From positions 1 to 10,922 of the forward strand of contig JAQTWR010000064.1 in NCBI GenBank assembly GCA_028689195.1: a DNA stretch of 10,922 nucleotides. Direction: 5' to 3'. The notes beneath the pieces were generated by a model. The model did not search any database and was not told where the DNA came from. It saw nothing but the letters and a program-made list of their open reading frames with translations. The stretch comes from Anaerolineales bacterium. Lineage in GTDB: Bacteria; Chloroflexota; Anaerolineae; Anaerolineales; Villigracilaceae. The stretch's first letter is position 1; every line of letters starts with the position of its first letter. Positions 1-6,898 of the stretch are shown here, in pieces. A program made the translations under genes and the position numbers.

Positions 1-712
1 CGGGACCCGTGTAGATTTCGCCGTCGGGCATGTTGTATGTGCCGTAGGAATTCATAAACGCGCGCCCCTTGACCGATAAAGTCAAATCAACATTCGGTCC
101 GCGCAACACGACTTGATTCTTGCCCTTCATAAAGTCAACGGCTTTTTGCTGGTCTTGCTCCACGCTTTTCCAAAACTTGATCGGGTCTTCCTCTTGCGCG
201 TGGACGGAGCCGAACACGAAGTCTTCATACTCTTGCAGACTCATTCCCGCTTCTTGCGCGTACGCTTCTGTGGGATAGAGCGTGGTCACCCATTTGAAGA
301 TTCCCTCCGCGCCGCGACGCATCTGCGCTTCGGTGATGGCGCTGACGGCTTTGCCGCGTCGCTGCGAACGCGAAGCGTCCATATTCGATTGCGAGCGCGT
401 ATTCGTGGTCGAGTGAATCCGAATGCGCGATTCAAAATTATCGTACGCCAATTTATGAAGCGGCGGCGCGTAATCTAATTGCGCGTCGTTGCCTTTCATT
501 ATCAATAAATCCTCGTGTCCGGGAATGAACATATCGGGCAGTTGCAGCAGCGGAACGGGATGCCCGCCTTTCTCTAATATCTTGATATAAAGTTCGCGCA
601 CGAGCGGTTCTGCGGCGGTGGTCGCTTCGATCAAAACGCGGTCGCCGGGGGTTACGCGCGCGGAGTGTTGTACCAACACGTCGGCAAATTTTGAAACGCG
701 GGAATCAGCCAT
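1..712 (-). CDS. M29-family aminopeptidase (AmpS/PepS/aminopeptidase T type), N-terminal part
   Basis: Incomplete: reading starts at the ATG at 712-710 and stays open to the window edge, giving 237 residues of a family that usually has about 370-410. M29 enzymes are cytoplasmic, metal-dependent aminopeptidases that remove N-terminal residues from peptides. Seen here: a VTPGDRVLIEA segment near residues 20-30, a WVTTLYPTEAYAQEAGMS segment near 141-158, and NMPDGEIYTGP at the end (227-237). In this family the Glu of the PDGE motif (here E232) is a metal ligand; the remaining ligands would lie beyond the edge. A strong AAGGAG lies 7 bases before the ATG, which fixes the start. The gene is divergent from the DUF2085 gene across about 108 bases and has its own promoter. 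Assignment rests on motif recognition by eye; family is fairly sure, substrate unknown. Confidence 0.85.
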   Translation of the reverse strand, partial: MADSRVSKFADVLVQHSARVTPGDRVLIEATTAAEPLVRELYIKILEKGGHPVPLLQLPDMFIPGHEDLLIMKGNDAQLDYAPPLHKLAYDNFESRIRIHSTTNTRSQSNMDASRSQRRGKAVSAITEAQMRRGAEGIFKWVTTLYPTEAYAQEAGMSLQEYEDFVFGSVHAQEEDPIKFWKSVEQDQQKAVDFMKGKNQVVLRGPNVDLTLSVKGRAFMNSYGTYNMPDGEIYTGP

Positions 713-719
713 GAAAAAT

Positions 720-725
720 CTCCTT
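720..725 (-). promoter_or_regulatory. Shine-Dalgarno site of the M29 aminopeptidase
   Basis: AAGGAG on the minus strand, 7 bases from the ATG at 712. It decides the start of a gene that otherwise has no visible upstream stop constraint, and it contrasts with the neighbouring divergent gene, which has no such site. Confidence 0.75.
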
Positions 726-746
726 GGAGGATATGCGAGCGTTCCG

Positions 747-755
747 ATTATATCA
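747..755 (-). promoter_or_regulatory. Extended -10 promoter for the M29 aminopeptidase
   Basis: On the minus strand the sequence TGA-TATAAT (755 to 747) is a perfect -10 hexamer with the TGn extension. I see no good -35 at 16-18 bases, which fits an extended -10 promoter. Transcription would start near 740, leaving a leader of about 28 bases that includes the AAGGAG ribosome site. Confidence 0.55.
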
Positions 756-784
756 TTTGACTTCTTGGGCTTTGCCGCCGTTTC

Positions 785-813
785 TTGCAATTCGCCTTCA
801 TCCCCCATATAAT
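785..813 (+). promoter_or_regulatory. Sigma-70-type promoter placing transcription start at the DUF2085 start codon
   Basis: TTGCAA at 785-790 and TATAAT at 808-813 are separated by exactly 17 bases. The usual start point, about 7 bases after the -10, falls at 820-821, and the ATG is at 821. There is no room for a leader or ribosome site, so the message is predicted to be leaderless. Confidence 0.65.
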
Positions 814-820
814 GTGACCG

Positions 821-1654
821 ATGAATATAAACTCGCGTTTTGAATCAATACTGAAATGGCTTGTCCCGTTTGCCGCGATCTGCGCGATTGCGGCGTGGAT
901 GTATATCGCCCCTGAAGGCGCGCTTGGAAAATTAGACGCGGTCGGTTACGCGGTCTGCCATCGCATTGACGCGCGCTCGTTCCACGTCGGCGACCGCCAA
1001 CTTCCGCTGTGCGCGCGCTGTACGGGAGAATTTTTCGCGGCGGGCATTGGACTCGTCTTTCAAGGTTTTGTCAGCGGAAGGAAAAACAAACTTCCCTCGC
1101 GCGGAATTGTCGCCGTCCTTATTTTATTTTTCCTCGCCTTCGGCATTGACGGCAGCAACTCGTATCTTTATTTGCTCAAACAAACCTCGCAAAATAGACT
1201 GGATATGATTCCAAATTTATATATTCCAAACAGCGTCTTGCGCCTTTTCACGGGCAGCGGAATGGGCATAGCGCTCGCGGCGGTCTTATATCCCATTGTC
1301 AATCAAACGCTGTGGCGCGCGCAGGATGACCGTCCCGCGCTGGAATGGAAATCGTTCGGCGCGCTTACCGCGTTGATCGTGATTGTGGATTTGCTTATCC
1401 TCACCGACAGCCCCATTGTGCTGTATCCCATCGCGTATGTCAGCGCGTTAGGTTCGTTGTCCCTGCTTGTGATCGTCTTCGCTATGTTGTGGATTATGAT
1501 CATGCGGCAGGAGAACGCGTTTGAAAACCCGCGCCAACTTTGGCTTCCGCTTTTGGCGGGTTTGACGCTGGCGCTGTTGATGATTCTCAGCATTGACCTG
1601 TTTCGCTTGCGGCTCACCGGCACATGGGGCGGGTTTCCGGGAATTACGGGATAA
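821..1654 (+). CDS. DUF2085-family integral membrane protein
   Basis: A 277-residue polytopic membrane protein of unknown function. The DUF2085 signature is clear: AVCHRIDARSF (residues 44-54, Cys46-His47) followed by LPLCARCTGEF (61-71, a CxxC at 64-67). The paired CH and CxxC could bind metal or form a redox pair, but that is not established. Further family-like pieces are FGIDGSN (107-113) and NSVLRLFTGSGMG (137-149). Hydrophobic spans lie near 12-30, 96-110, 143-160, 178-196, 203-228 and 240-258. The protein is longer than the short DUF2085 proteins, because extra C-terminal spans follow the core domain. It is the first gene of a plus-strand unit, 16 bases before the DUF4126 gene. No Shine-Dalgarno precedes the ATG; the promoter geometry predicts leaderless translation. 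Confidence 0.85.
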   Translation: MNINSRFESILKWLVPFAAICAIAAWMYIAPEGALGKLDAVGYAVCHRIDARSFHVGDRQLPLCARCTGEFFAAGIGLVFQGFVSGRKNKLPSRGIVAVLILFFLAFGIDGSNSYLYLLKQTSQNRLDMIPNLYIPNSVLRLFTGSGMGIALAAVLYPIVNQTLWRAQDDRPALEWKSFGALTALIVIVDLLILTDSPIVLYPIAYVSALGSLSLLVIVFAMLWIMIMRQENAFENPRQLWLPLLAGLTLALLMILSIDLFRLRLTGTWGGFPGITG

Positions 1655-1670
1655 AGAAAAAGGAGAAAAC

Positions 1671-2237
1671 ATGGAAATGTTGCTCGGCGTATTTTCAGCC
1701 TTTGGGCTTTCAGCCAGCGCGGGATTGAACGCGTATATTCCGCTGCTGGTCGTGGGCGTCATCGCGCACTACTTCCCCGACACGCTAAAACTCAGCCAAC
1801 CCTGGGATCTGATCGCCAATCCATATATTCTCATTCTGCTCGGCGCGCTGGTCATCATCGAAACGCTCGCCGATAAAATTCCCGCGGTCAATCACATCAA
1901 CGACTTGATTCAAACTTTCGTCCGCCCCGCCGCGGGAGCGGTTGCATTTGCGGCGAGCGCAAAGGTCATCACAGACGTTCATCCCGTCATCGCGCTCGCG
2001 TGCGGATTGCTCGTCGCGGGCGGCGTGCATATCGTCAAATCGGCGGCGGTGCGTCCGGCGGTCACAGCCACAACGGGCGGCGCGGGCAACATCCCCGTAT
2101 CCATCGCAGAAGACGTTACCGCAGTCGGCGTATCCATTCTCTCTGTCATCCTGCCAATTCTCATGGCGATTCTGCTGGTCGTATTCATTATCCTTTTGGC
2201 GTTGTGGTTTTCGCGCCGCAAGAAACAAACCGCCTGA
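1671..2237 (+). CDS. DUF4126-family membrane protein
   Basis: A 188-residue membrane protein that I recognise as DUF4126-like, function unknown. Features: an N-terminal LSASAGLNAYIPLLVVG segment (near residues 13-29), an ETLADKIPAVNHINDLIQT segment (near 63-81) with the E...DK.P pattern of the family, a TFVRPAAGA segment, and C-terminal hydrophobic spans ending in the basic tail FSRRKKQTA. I chose the ATG at 1671 because AGGAG sits at 1661-1665, five bases before it; the longer open frame from 1593 overlaps the DUF2085 gene and has a non-hydrophobic, unrelated N-terminus. A second ATG at 1677 is possible but further from the ribosome site. It follows DUF2085 by 16 bases, almost certainly in one operon. 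The TGA stop is embedded in the next promoter. Confidence 0.8.
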   Translation: MEMLLGVFSAFGLSASAGLNAYIPLLVVGVIAHYFPDTLKLSQPWDLIANPYILILLGALVIIETLADKIPAVNHINDLIQTFVRPAAGAVAFAASAKVITDVHPVIALACGLLVAGGVHIVKSAAVRPAVTATTGGAGNIPVSIAEDVTAVGVSILSVILPILMAILLVVFIILLALWFSRRKKQTA

Positions 2238-2247
2238 TATAATCAGG
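2233..2247 (+). promoter_or_regulatory. Extended -10 promoter inside a 6-base inverted repeat, before the small CCCC protein
   Basis: TGA-TATAAT (2235-2243) is a consensus extended -10, with no convincing -35. It is framed by CCTGAT (2233-2238) and ATCAGG (2242-2247), a perfect inverted repeat around ATA. The TGA also serves as the DUF4126 stop. Transcription would start near 2250, giving a leader of about 25 bases containing AAGGAG at 2261-2266. The inverted repeat could be an operator or chance; it is too weak and too AT-rich to call a terminator. Confidence 0.45.
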
Positions 2248-2274
2248 AAAACATTTTTTCAAGGAGAAGAAATT

Positions 2275-2436
2275 ATGAATGAAATGCCTGTTACTCCCGA
2301 AGCGCCCAAAAAAAATAACAAAGCGATCATCATCGGCGTCGTTGTAGTTGTTCTGCTCTGTTGTTGCTGCGTCGGAATTTTTGGCGCATCCTGGTTGTGG
2401 AACAACGGCGATGCGCTCATTCAATCGCTTGGCTAG
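2275..2436 (+). CDS. Small single-span membrane protein with a CCCC motif (53 residues)
   Basis: A short protein starting MNEMPVTPEAPKK with a clear AAGGAG (2261-2266) eight bases before the ATG at 2275. A longer frame upstream is only a shadow of the DUF4126 gene. Residues 1-16 are polar, Pro/Lys/Asn-rich and probably cytoplasmic; residues 17-42 form one strongly hydrophobic helix containing four consecutive cysteines (LLCCCCVG) and ending in FGASWLW. The tail NNGDALIQSLG is short and polar. I do not recognise a named family. The translation signal, membrane helix and terminator directly after it support a real gene. The cysteine run could be lipidated, disulfide-bonded or metal-binding; none of this can be told from sequence. 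It can be transcribed from its own extended -10 promoter and by read-through from DUF4126. Confidence 0.75.
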   Translation: MNEMPVTPEAPKKNNKAIIIGVVVVVLLCCCCVGIFGASWLWNNGDALIQSLG

Positions 2437-2446
2437 GTAATTCTAT

Positions 2447-2478
2447 AAAAAAATCCTCCGCGTAAACGGAGGATTTTT

Positions 2479-2480
<2 letters not shown>
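2447..2480. terminator. Bidirectional intrinsic terminator between the small protein gene and the ABC ATPase gene
   Basis: TCCTCCG (2454-2460) and CGGAGGA (2467-2473) form a 7-bp GC-rich stem with a 6-base loop, flanked by seven A on the left and seven T on the right, so it can terminate on both strands. It lies between convergent genes. The T run at 2474-2480 overlaps the TAA stop of the minus-strand ABC gene (2481-2479). Confidence 0.92.
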
Positions 2481-3486
<1,006 letters not shown>

Positions 3487-3492
3487 GGCGTA

Positions 3493-3498
3493 ATTATA
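3493..3498 (-). promoter_or_regulatory. -10 box six bases before the ABC ATPase start codon
   Basis: TATAAT on the minus strand (3498 to 3493), then TACGCC, then the ATG at 3486. The expected transcription start is at the A of the ATG, so the message would be leaderless. No clear -35 box is seen at 16-18 bases. Confidence 0.5.
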
Positions 3499-3529
3499 AA
3501 GACCTTTTCAGAAACTTCCCGTTTGAGTA

Positions 3530-3538
3530 TGCTACAAT
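3530..3538 (+). promoter_or_regulatory. Extended -10 promoter for era
   Basis: TGC-TACAAT (3530-3538) is an extended -10 hexamer. Transcription would start near 3545, giving a leader of about 20 bases before the ATG at 3565. The leader is AT-rich and has no strong ribosome site (only a weak TTGGAAAA stretch). Confidence 0.5.
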
Positions 3539-3564
3539 CCCTGCGAATTGGAAAATAAAAAACT

Positions 3565-4470
3565 ATGAATCAAAATCATCACTCAGGATTTATCGCAATT
3601 GTCGGACGACCCAATGTGGGCAAGTCCACGCTCGTCAACGCGCTGCTCGGTCAAAAGGTGGCGGCGGTTTCTCCGCGCCCGCAAACCACGCGCCGCCGCC
3701 AACTTGGAATTCTCACCGTCGAAAACGCGCAAATCGTTTTTGTGGATACGCCGGGAATTCATCAGGCAAAACACAAACTCGGCGAATTTCTAAATTACGA
3801 GGCTGAAGAATCTTTGCATGGCGTGGATGCGATTCTCTGGCTCGTGGATTCATCCTCCGCGCCGACAGAGGACGACATCCGTATTGCGGGTCTGCTCGTC
3901 AATGCGGCGCGGAGAATCCCTACTTTGTTGGTTCTCAACAAAATGGATATTCTCTCCCCCGAGGCGGAGCCGCTTCGCGTTGAAGAATATTCCAAATTGC
4001 TGAATCAAACCGAAGTCAAGAAAATATCCGCGTCAAAAAAAATCGGCTTGGACGAACTTCTCGAAGCGCTGATCAATCTTCTTCCCATGCGCCCCGCCGA
4101 ATATCCCGAAGAACAGATCACCGATTCTTACGAGCGCGACATCGCCGCCGATTTGATCCGCGAATCGTGTTTGATTCAATTGCGCGACGAAGTGCCGCAT
4201 AGTTTGGCGGTGCGTGTGGACGAGTTCAAAGAACGCGAGAATGGCATGGCGTACATCGCCGCGACGATTTTCGTGGAGCGCGAATCGCATAAGGGCATTG
4301 TCATCGGCGAAGGCGGGAAAATGCTCAAGTCTATTGGCAGCGCCGCGCGCAAAGAGATCGAAGAAATGGGCGGCAGAAAAGTCTTCCTTGAATTGCGCGT
4401 GAAGGTTTCCAAAGATTGGCGCGACAACCAGAATATGTTGAATCAGTTCGGGTACATCAAGAGAAAATAA
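3565..4470 (+). CDS. era: GTPase Era
   Basis: A 301-residue protein, the usual Era length. Era binds the 3' end of 16S rRNA and assists 30S subunit maturation, linking it to growth; it acts in the cytoplasm and at the membrane face. GTPase motifs: G1 GRPNVGKS (14-21), G2 region around PQTTRRR (39-45), G3 DTPG (61-64), G4 NKMD (125-128), G5 SAS (155-157). The C-terminal type-II KH domain (about 205-285) has the GxxG loop GEGG (248-251) and a WRDN segment near 285. All catalytic features are intact. It is divergent from the ABC ATPase and is not accompanied here by rnc, ybeY or recO, its partners in many bacteria. The stop lies 3 bases from the end of the convergent YitT gene. Confidence 0.98.
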   Translation: MNQNHHSGFIAIVGRPNVGKSTLVNALLGQKVAAVSPRPQTTRRRQLGILTVENAQIVFVDTPGIHQAKHKLGEFLNYEAEESLHGVDAILWLVDSSSAPTEDDIRIAGLLVNAARRIPTLLVLNKMDILSPEAEPLRVEEYSKLLNQTEVKKISASKKIGLDELLEALINLLPMRPAEYPEEQITDSYERDIAADLIRESCLIQLRDEVPHSLAVRVDEFKERENGMAYIAATIFVERESHKGIVIGEGGKMLKSIGSAARKEIEEMGGRKVFLELRVKVSKDWRDNQNMLNQFGYIKRK

Positions 4471-4473
4471 CGG

Positions 4474-5358
4474 CTACCTTCCCTTTAACGGCATAAAGCC
4501 TTCGCCCAACGCCTCATGCACGACTCCGATGACCATGAACGCATTGGGGTCAATTTCGTTAACGACGGCTTTGAGCGTGGCTACTTCGGCGCGGGAGATG
4601 ACGCAATACAAAACGGGACGGGCTTCTCCTGTATACGCGCCTGTGCCGCTTAACATGGTTACGCCGCGTTGCATGTCTTTTAGCACGCTTGCGGCGATTT
4701 TGTCCACTTCATTGGTTACGATCATTACGGTGCGCGCGGTCGTGCCGCCTTCGAGGACGGTTTCTGAAACCAGCCCGCTGACGTATAGGGTGATCATCGC
4801 GTACAGCGCCTGCTTCCACCCGAAGACAAAACCCGCCGCGAGAATCACGCCCGTATCTACCATGAGGTAACTTTGCGTCATGGAAACTCCGCGCCAGTGA
4901 TTGAGAATCCGCGCGAGAATATCCGAGCCGCCGCTCGTGCCGCGCGCGCGATAGACCAATCCATAGCCAATGCCGCCGACAATCGCGCCGTATAACGCGT
5001 TGAGGAAAATATCGCCTTGCAGGTCGTTAATCAAAACTTGCGAATATCGCATAAAGGGCGGAATGTTCAACAGCAAGTCTGTGAACAGCGAATAAGTGAG
5101 GATGGCAACCGCTGTCCGCGCGGCGAATTTTGCCCCGCCCAGAAACCGCCACCCCAAAATAAACAGCGGAATATTCCCGAATAAGATCATCAAGCCGATG
5201 GGCCAGCGCGTAAAATGATTGACAATTTGCGCTACTCCGCTCACCCCGCCCGAGGCGAGATTGGCGGGGACGAAGAACAGGCGTAACGCCACAGCCTGTA
5301 TCAGGCTGGAGAATATAATCAAAACGTAGTCGCGGACGGCGGGGTAATATTTTTTCAT
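4474..5358 (-). CDS. YitT-family membrane protein with C-terminal DUF2179 domain
   Basis: A 294-residue protein. The N-terminal part (about 1-200) has five to six hydrophobic spans and the YitT family patterns FFVPANLASGGVSGVAQI (29-46) and YRARGTSGGSDILARI (near 136-151). The C-terminal 80-90 residues are soluble and match DUF2179, with ARTVMIVTNEVDKIAASVL, the RGVTMLSGTGAYTGE segment, and VVNEIDPNAFMVIG. The family is widespread, with one to many copies per genome; transport has been suggested but the function is not settled. The ATG at 5358 has no ribosome site but has TACAAT 6 bases before it, predicting a leaderless message. The terminator of the upstream 76-residue gene isolates it, so it is a single-gene unit, convergent with era with no visible terminator between them. 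Confidence 0.93.
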   Translation of the reverse strand: MKKYYPAVRDYVLIIFSSLIQAVALRLFFVPANLASGGVSGVAQIVNHFTRWPIGLMILFGNIPLFILGWRFLGGAKFAARTAVAILTYSLFTDLLLNIPPFMRYSQVLINDLQGDIFLNALYGAIVGGIGYGLVYRARGTSGGSDILARILNHWRGVSMTQSYLMVDTGVILAAGFVFGWKQALYAMITLYVSGLVSETVLEGGTTARTVMIVTNEVDKIAASVLKDMQRGVTMLSGTGAYTGEARPVLYCVISRAEVATLKAVVNEIDPNAFMVIGVVHEALGEGFMPLKGR

Positions 5359-5364
5359 GCGGCG

Positions 5365-5370
5365 ATTGTA
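5365..5370 (-). promoter_or_regulatory. -10 box six bases before the YitT start codon
   Basis: TACAAT on the minus strand (5370 to 5365), then CGCCGC, then the ATG. The geometry is the same as for the ABC ATPase. No good -35 is visible and no ribosome site lies between the -10 and the ATG. Confidence 0.5.
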
Positions 5371-5400
5371 CTTGTTTTTCAGGGCGGAAAAATCTCCGCT

Positions 5401-5437
5401 TAAATTAAAAAGGCTGGATGGGAACTCATCCAGCCTT
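5401..5437 (-). terminator. Intrinsic terminator of the 76-residue gene
   Basis: AAGGCTGGATG (5410-5420) and CATCCAGCCTT (5427-5437) form a perfect 11-bp hairpin with a 6-base loop. On the minus strand it is followed by TTTTTAATTT, a U-rich tail. It lies 17 bases after the stop of the 5454-5684 gene and separates that gene from the YitT promoter. Confidence 0.88.
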
Positions 5438-5453
5438 GCCGCATAATTTTACT

Positions 5454-5684
5454 TTATGCTGAAAGGGCTAACTCTGCAATCAATTCTTGCGGCAAAGAAA
5501 TCGGGGAAAAGAGACTGGCTGGGAATAAATAATCTTCGCCCGATTCGTCAATGACGCGAATCATTTTATGACTTTCCGCTTCCTTGTCTGGAATTGTTTG
5601 GTAGATTTTTCGCGGTTCCAGCGAGGCTTCGTAGCCATTATTTTTTAAGCGCACTATAAATTGAGAAGTCGAGTTTGTATTCAT
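5454..5684 (-). CDS. Conserved hypothetical small protein (76 residues)
   Basis: A compact soluble protein without signal peptide or membrane span. It contains the block NNGYEASLEPRKIYQTIPD (about 15-33) followed by IRVIDESGEDYLFPASLF (about 42-59). I recall similar small proteins with the pattern GYEASLE-KiY-PD-IRVIDESGEDYLYP in several bacterial phyla, with no assigned function; the layout suggests a small beta-rich fold. The C-terminus ends LPQELIAELALSA. The ATG at 5684 has only a weak A-rich upstream stretch, no clear ribosome site and no confident promoter; the palindromic repeat at 5701-5801 begins 16 bases upstream and may lie in or beside the promoter. A perfect terminator hairpin follows the stop, which supports expression as a single gene. 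Confidence 0.8.
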   Translation of the reverse strand: MNTNSTSQFIVRLKNNGYEASLEPRKIYQTIPDKEAESHKMIRVIDESGEDYLFPASLFSPISLPQELIAELALSA

Positions 5685-5700
5685 TTTATTTTCGTTAGAT

Positions 5701-5801
5701 CGCCTTGCGCGCTTTAGGCATGTCGCCCTGAGCGCCAGCGAAGGGTCTCTACGACAATCTCAGAGTTTCTTCGCTTCGCTCAGAATGACATGCGTAAGGC
5801 G
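5701..5801. repeat. Palindromic interspersed repeat (MITE/REP-like), about 101 bp
   Basis: Nested inverted repeats: CGCCTTGCG (5701-5709) against CGTAAGGCG (5793-5801); GCATGTC (5718-5724) against GACATGC (5787-5793); CTGAGCG (5728-5734) against CGCTCAG (5777-5783); AGCGAAG (5737-5743) against CTTCGCT (5769-5775). Together they form a long imperfect hairpin. The core GTCATTCTGAGCGAAGCGAAG resembles a repeat type I remember as common in intergenic regions of Chloroflexota and some other phyla. It carries no gene of its own. It lies between the divergent 76-residue gene and the membrane-protein gene at 5872. Confidence 0.75.
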
Positions 5802-5854
5802 AGTCCGTTATTTTTCGTTCTGCATGGTAATTTTATTATATCGCTTTCCTCTTT

Positions 5855-5863
5855 TGGTACAAT
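5855..5863 (+). promoter_or_regulatory. Extended -10 promoter eight bases before the LPG-synthase-TM gene
   Basis: TGG-TACAAT (5855-5863) is an extended -10 hexamer. The ATG at 5872 lies 8 bases after it, so transcription would start at or within a base or two of the ATG. The bases between (CGCCTCCT) contain no ribosome site. This supports 5872, not 5785, as the start. Confidence 0.55.
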
Positions 5864-5871
5864 CGCCTCCT

Positions 5872-6888
5872 ATGAGAATAAAAAACTGGCAATTTTGGCT
5901 TGGCTTGTTAATTAGCGTCGTCTTCATCTGGCTTTCGCTGCGCGGACTTAAACTCGACGAGTTTTGGGCTACGGTTCAAAAAGCGAATTACATCTGGTTG
6001 ATTCCGGGCATTGGCGTGTATTTCATCGGCGTATGGGTGCGGGCGTGGAGGTGGCATTACCTGCTCAAACCGATTAAAGAAATCCCGACCAAAACCATGT
6101 TCCCCATCACAACGATTGGATATATGGGCAATAATATCTATCCCGCGCGCGCGGGCGAAGTGCTGCGCGCCGTGATTCTCAAACGCAAAGAAGGCGTGCC
6201 CGTCTCCGCTTCGCTGGCGACCATCATCGTGGAAAGAATCTTCGACGGCGTGGTGATGCTGGCGTTTGTGTTCGTCAATTTATCCGAGCTCGCCAAGTTG
6301 ACGGGGGCTTCCGGTTTTGTAGGGAATATTCAACAAGTTGCGATTATCGGCACGGGAGTTTTTCTCGGCGCGTTGTTTGTCTTTCTGCTCGCGGCGATGT
6401 TCCCGCAGGTCACGGCGAAGATTGGGATTTGGTTTATCGAACGCTTTACGCCGAAGAGACTGCGCGAAAAACTCGTCGGCATTATGAATAAGTTTTTAGA
6501 CGGGCTCGCCTCGCTGCGTTCCCCTTTGAACGTGTTGATGGTTTTCTTTACTTCGGTCATCATCTGGCTTTTGGAAACGGGAAAATATTGGTTCGTGATG
6601 CACGCATTCAACTTCAGCGTTTCATTCTTCGCGTTGATGCTGATGAACGGGATCGTCAATCTCGCCACCACCATTCCCTCCGCGCCGGGGTATATCGGCA
6701 CGTTCGACGCGCCCGGCATCGCCGTCCTCGCCGCGTATGGCGTGGAGCAAGCCACTGCGGCGGGATACACGTTGACTCTGCATGTCGCGCTCTGGCTGCC
6801 GATTACGCTGCTCGGCGCGTATTACATGACGCGCGAAGGAATCAAATGGAGCGAAAACATCCGCGCCGAAATGGAAGTTCAAAACTGA
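5872..6888 (+). CDS. Lysylphosphatidylglycerol synthase TM-region / UPF0104-family flippase-like membrane protein
   Basis: A 338-residue polytopic membrane protein of the LPG_synthase_TM family (AglD/MprF membrane-part type). Conserved pieces: VRAWRWHYLLKP (about 56-67), GYMGNNIYPARAGEVLRA (about 83-100), IVERIFDG (about 119-126) and the C-terminal TTIPSAPGYIGTFDA (about 264-278). Roughly eight hydrophobic spans. It lacks any fused catalytic domain, so it is not a full MprF; stand-alone members are thought to handle or flip lipids or lipid-linked sugars, but the substrate here is unknown. I start it at 5872 (MRIKNWQFW): a longer frame from 5785 would use codons inside the palindromic repeat and add a 29-residue unrelated extension. 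It is the first gene of a unit with ruvX (10-base gap) and mltG. Confidence 0.88.
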   Translation: MRIKNWQFWLGLLISVVFIWLSLRGLKLDEFWATVQKANYIWLIPGIGVYFIGVWVRAWRWHYLLKPIKEIPTKTMFPITTIGYMGNNIYPARAGEVLRAVILKRKEGVPVSASLATIIVERIFDGVVMLAFVFVNLSELAKLTGASGFVGNIQQVAIIGTGVFLGALFVFLLAAMFPQVTAKIGIWFIERFTPKRLREKLVGIMNKFLDGLASLRSPLNVLMVFFTSVIIWLLETGKYWFVMHAFNFSVSFFALMLMNGIVNLATTIPSAPGYIGTFDAPGIAVLAAYGVEQATAAGYTLTLHVALWLPITLLGAYYMTREGIKWSENIRAEMEVQN

Positions 6889-6898
6889 GCGGAATCGC

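Noticed and set aside
113..478. 121-residue plus-strand open frame at the left end
   Set aside because: It lies antisense to the M29 aminopeptidase, whose minus-strand frame shows family motifs.
1593..1670. Longer start for the DUF4126 gene at 1593
   Set aside because: It overlaps the DUF2085 gene, lacks a ribosome site, and the ATG at 1671 has AGGAG five bases upstream and a family-like N-terminus.
2233..2259. CCTGAT/ATCAGG hairpin followed by six T as a terminator for DUF4126
   Set aside because: The stem is 6 bp and AT-rich with a 3-base loop, and the T run starts 6 bases after it, so termination would be poor; the promoter reading is better.
1942..2274. Longer open frame leading into the small CCCC protein
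   Set aside because: The upstream part is a shadow of DUF4126 (Arg/Ser-rich, no family pattern); the ATG at 2275 has a proper ribosome site.
5785..5871. 29-residue N-terminal extension of the LPG-synthase-TM protein (start at 5785)
   Set aside because: Its first codons come from the palindromic repeat, the added residues do not fit the family, and an extended -10 lies between it and the ATG at 5872.
6330..6770. 146-residue minus-strand open frame in the LPG-synthase-TM gene
   Set aside because: Antisense to conserved motifs such as PSAPGYIGTFD; no independent signals.
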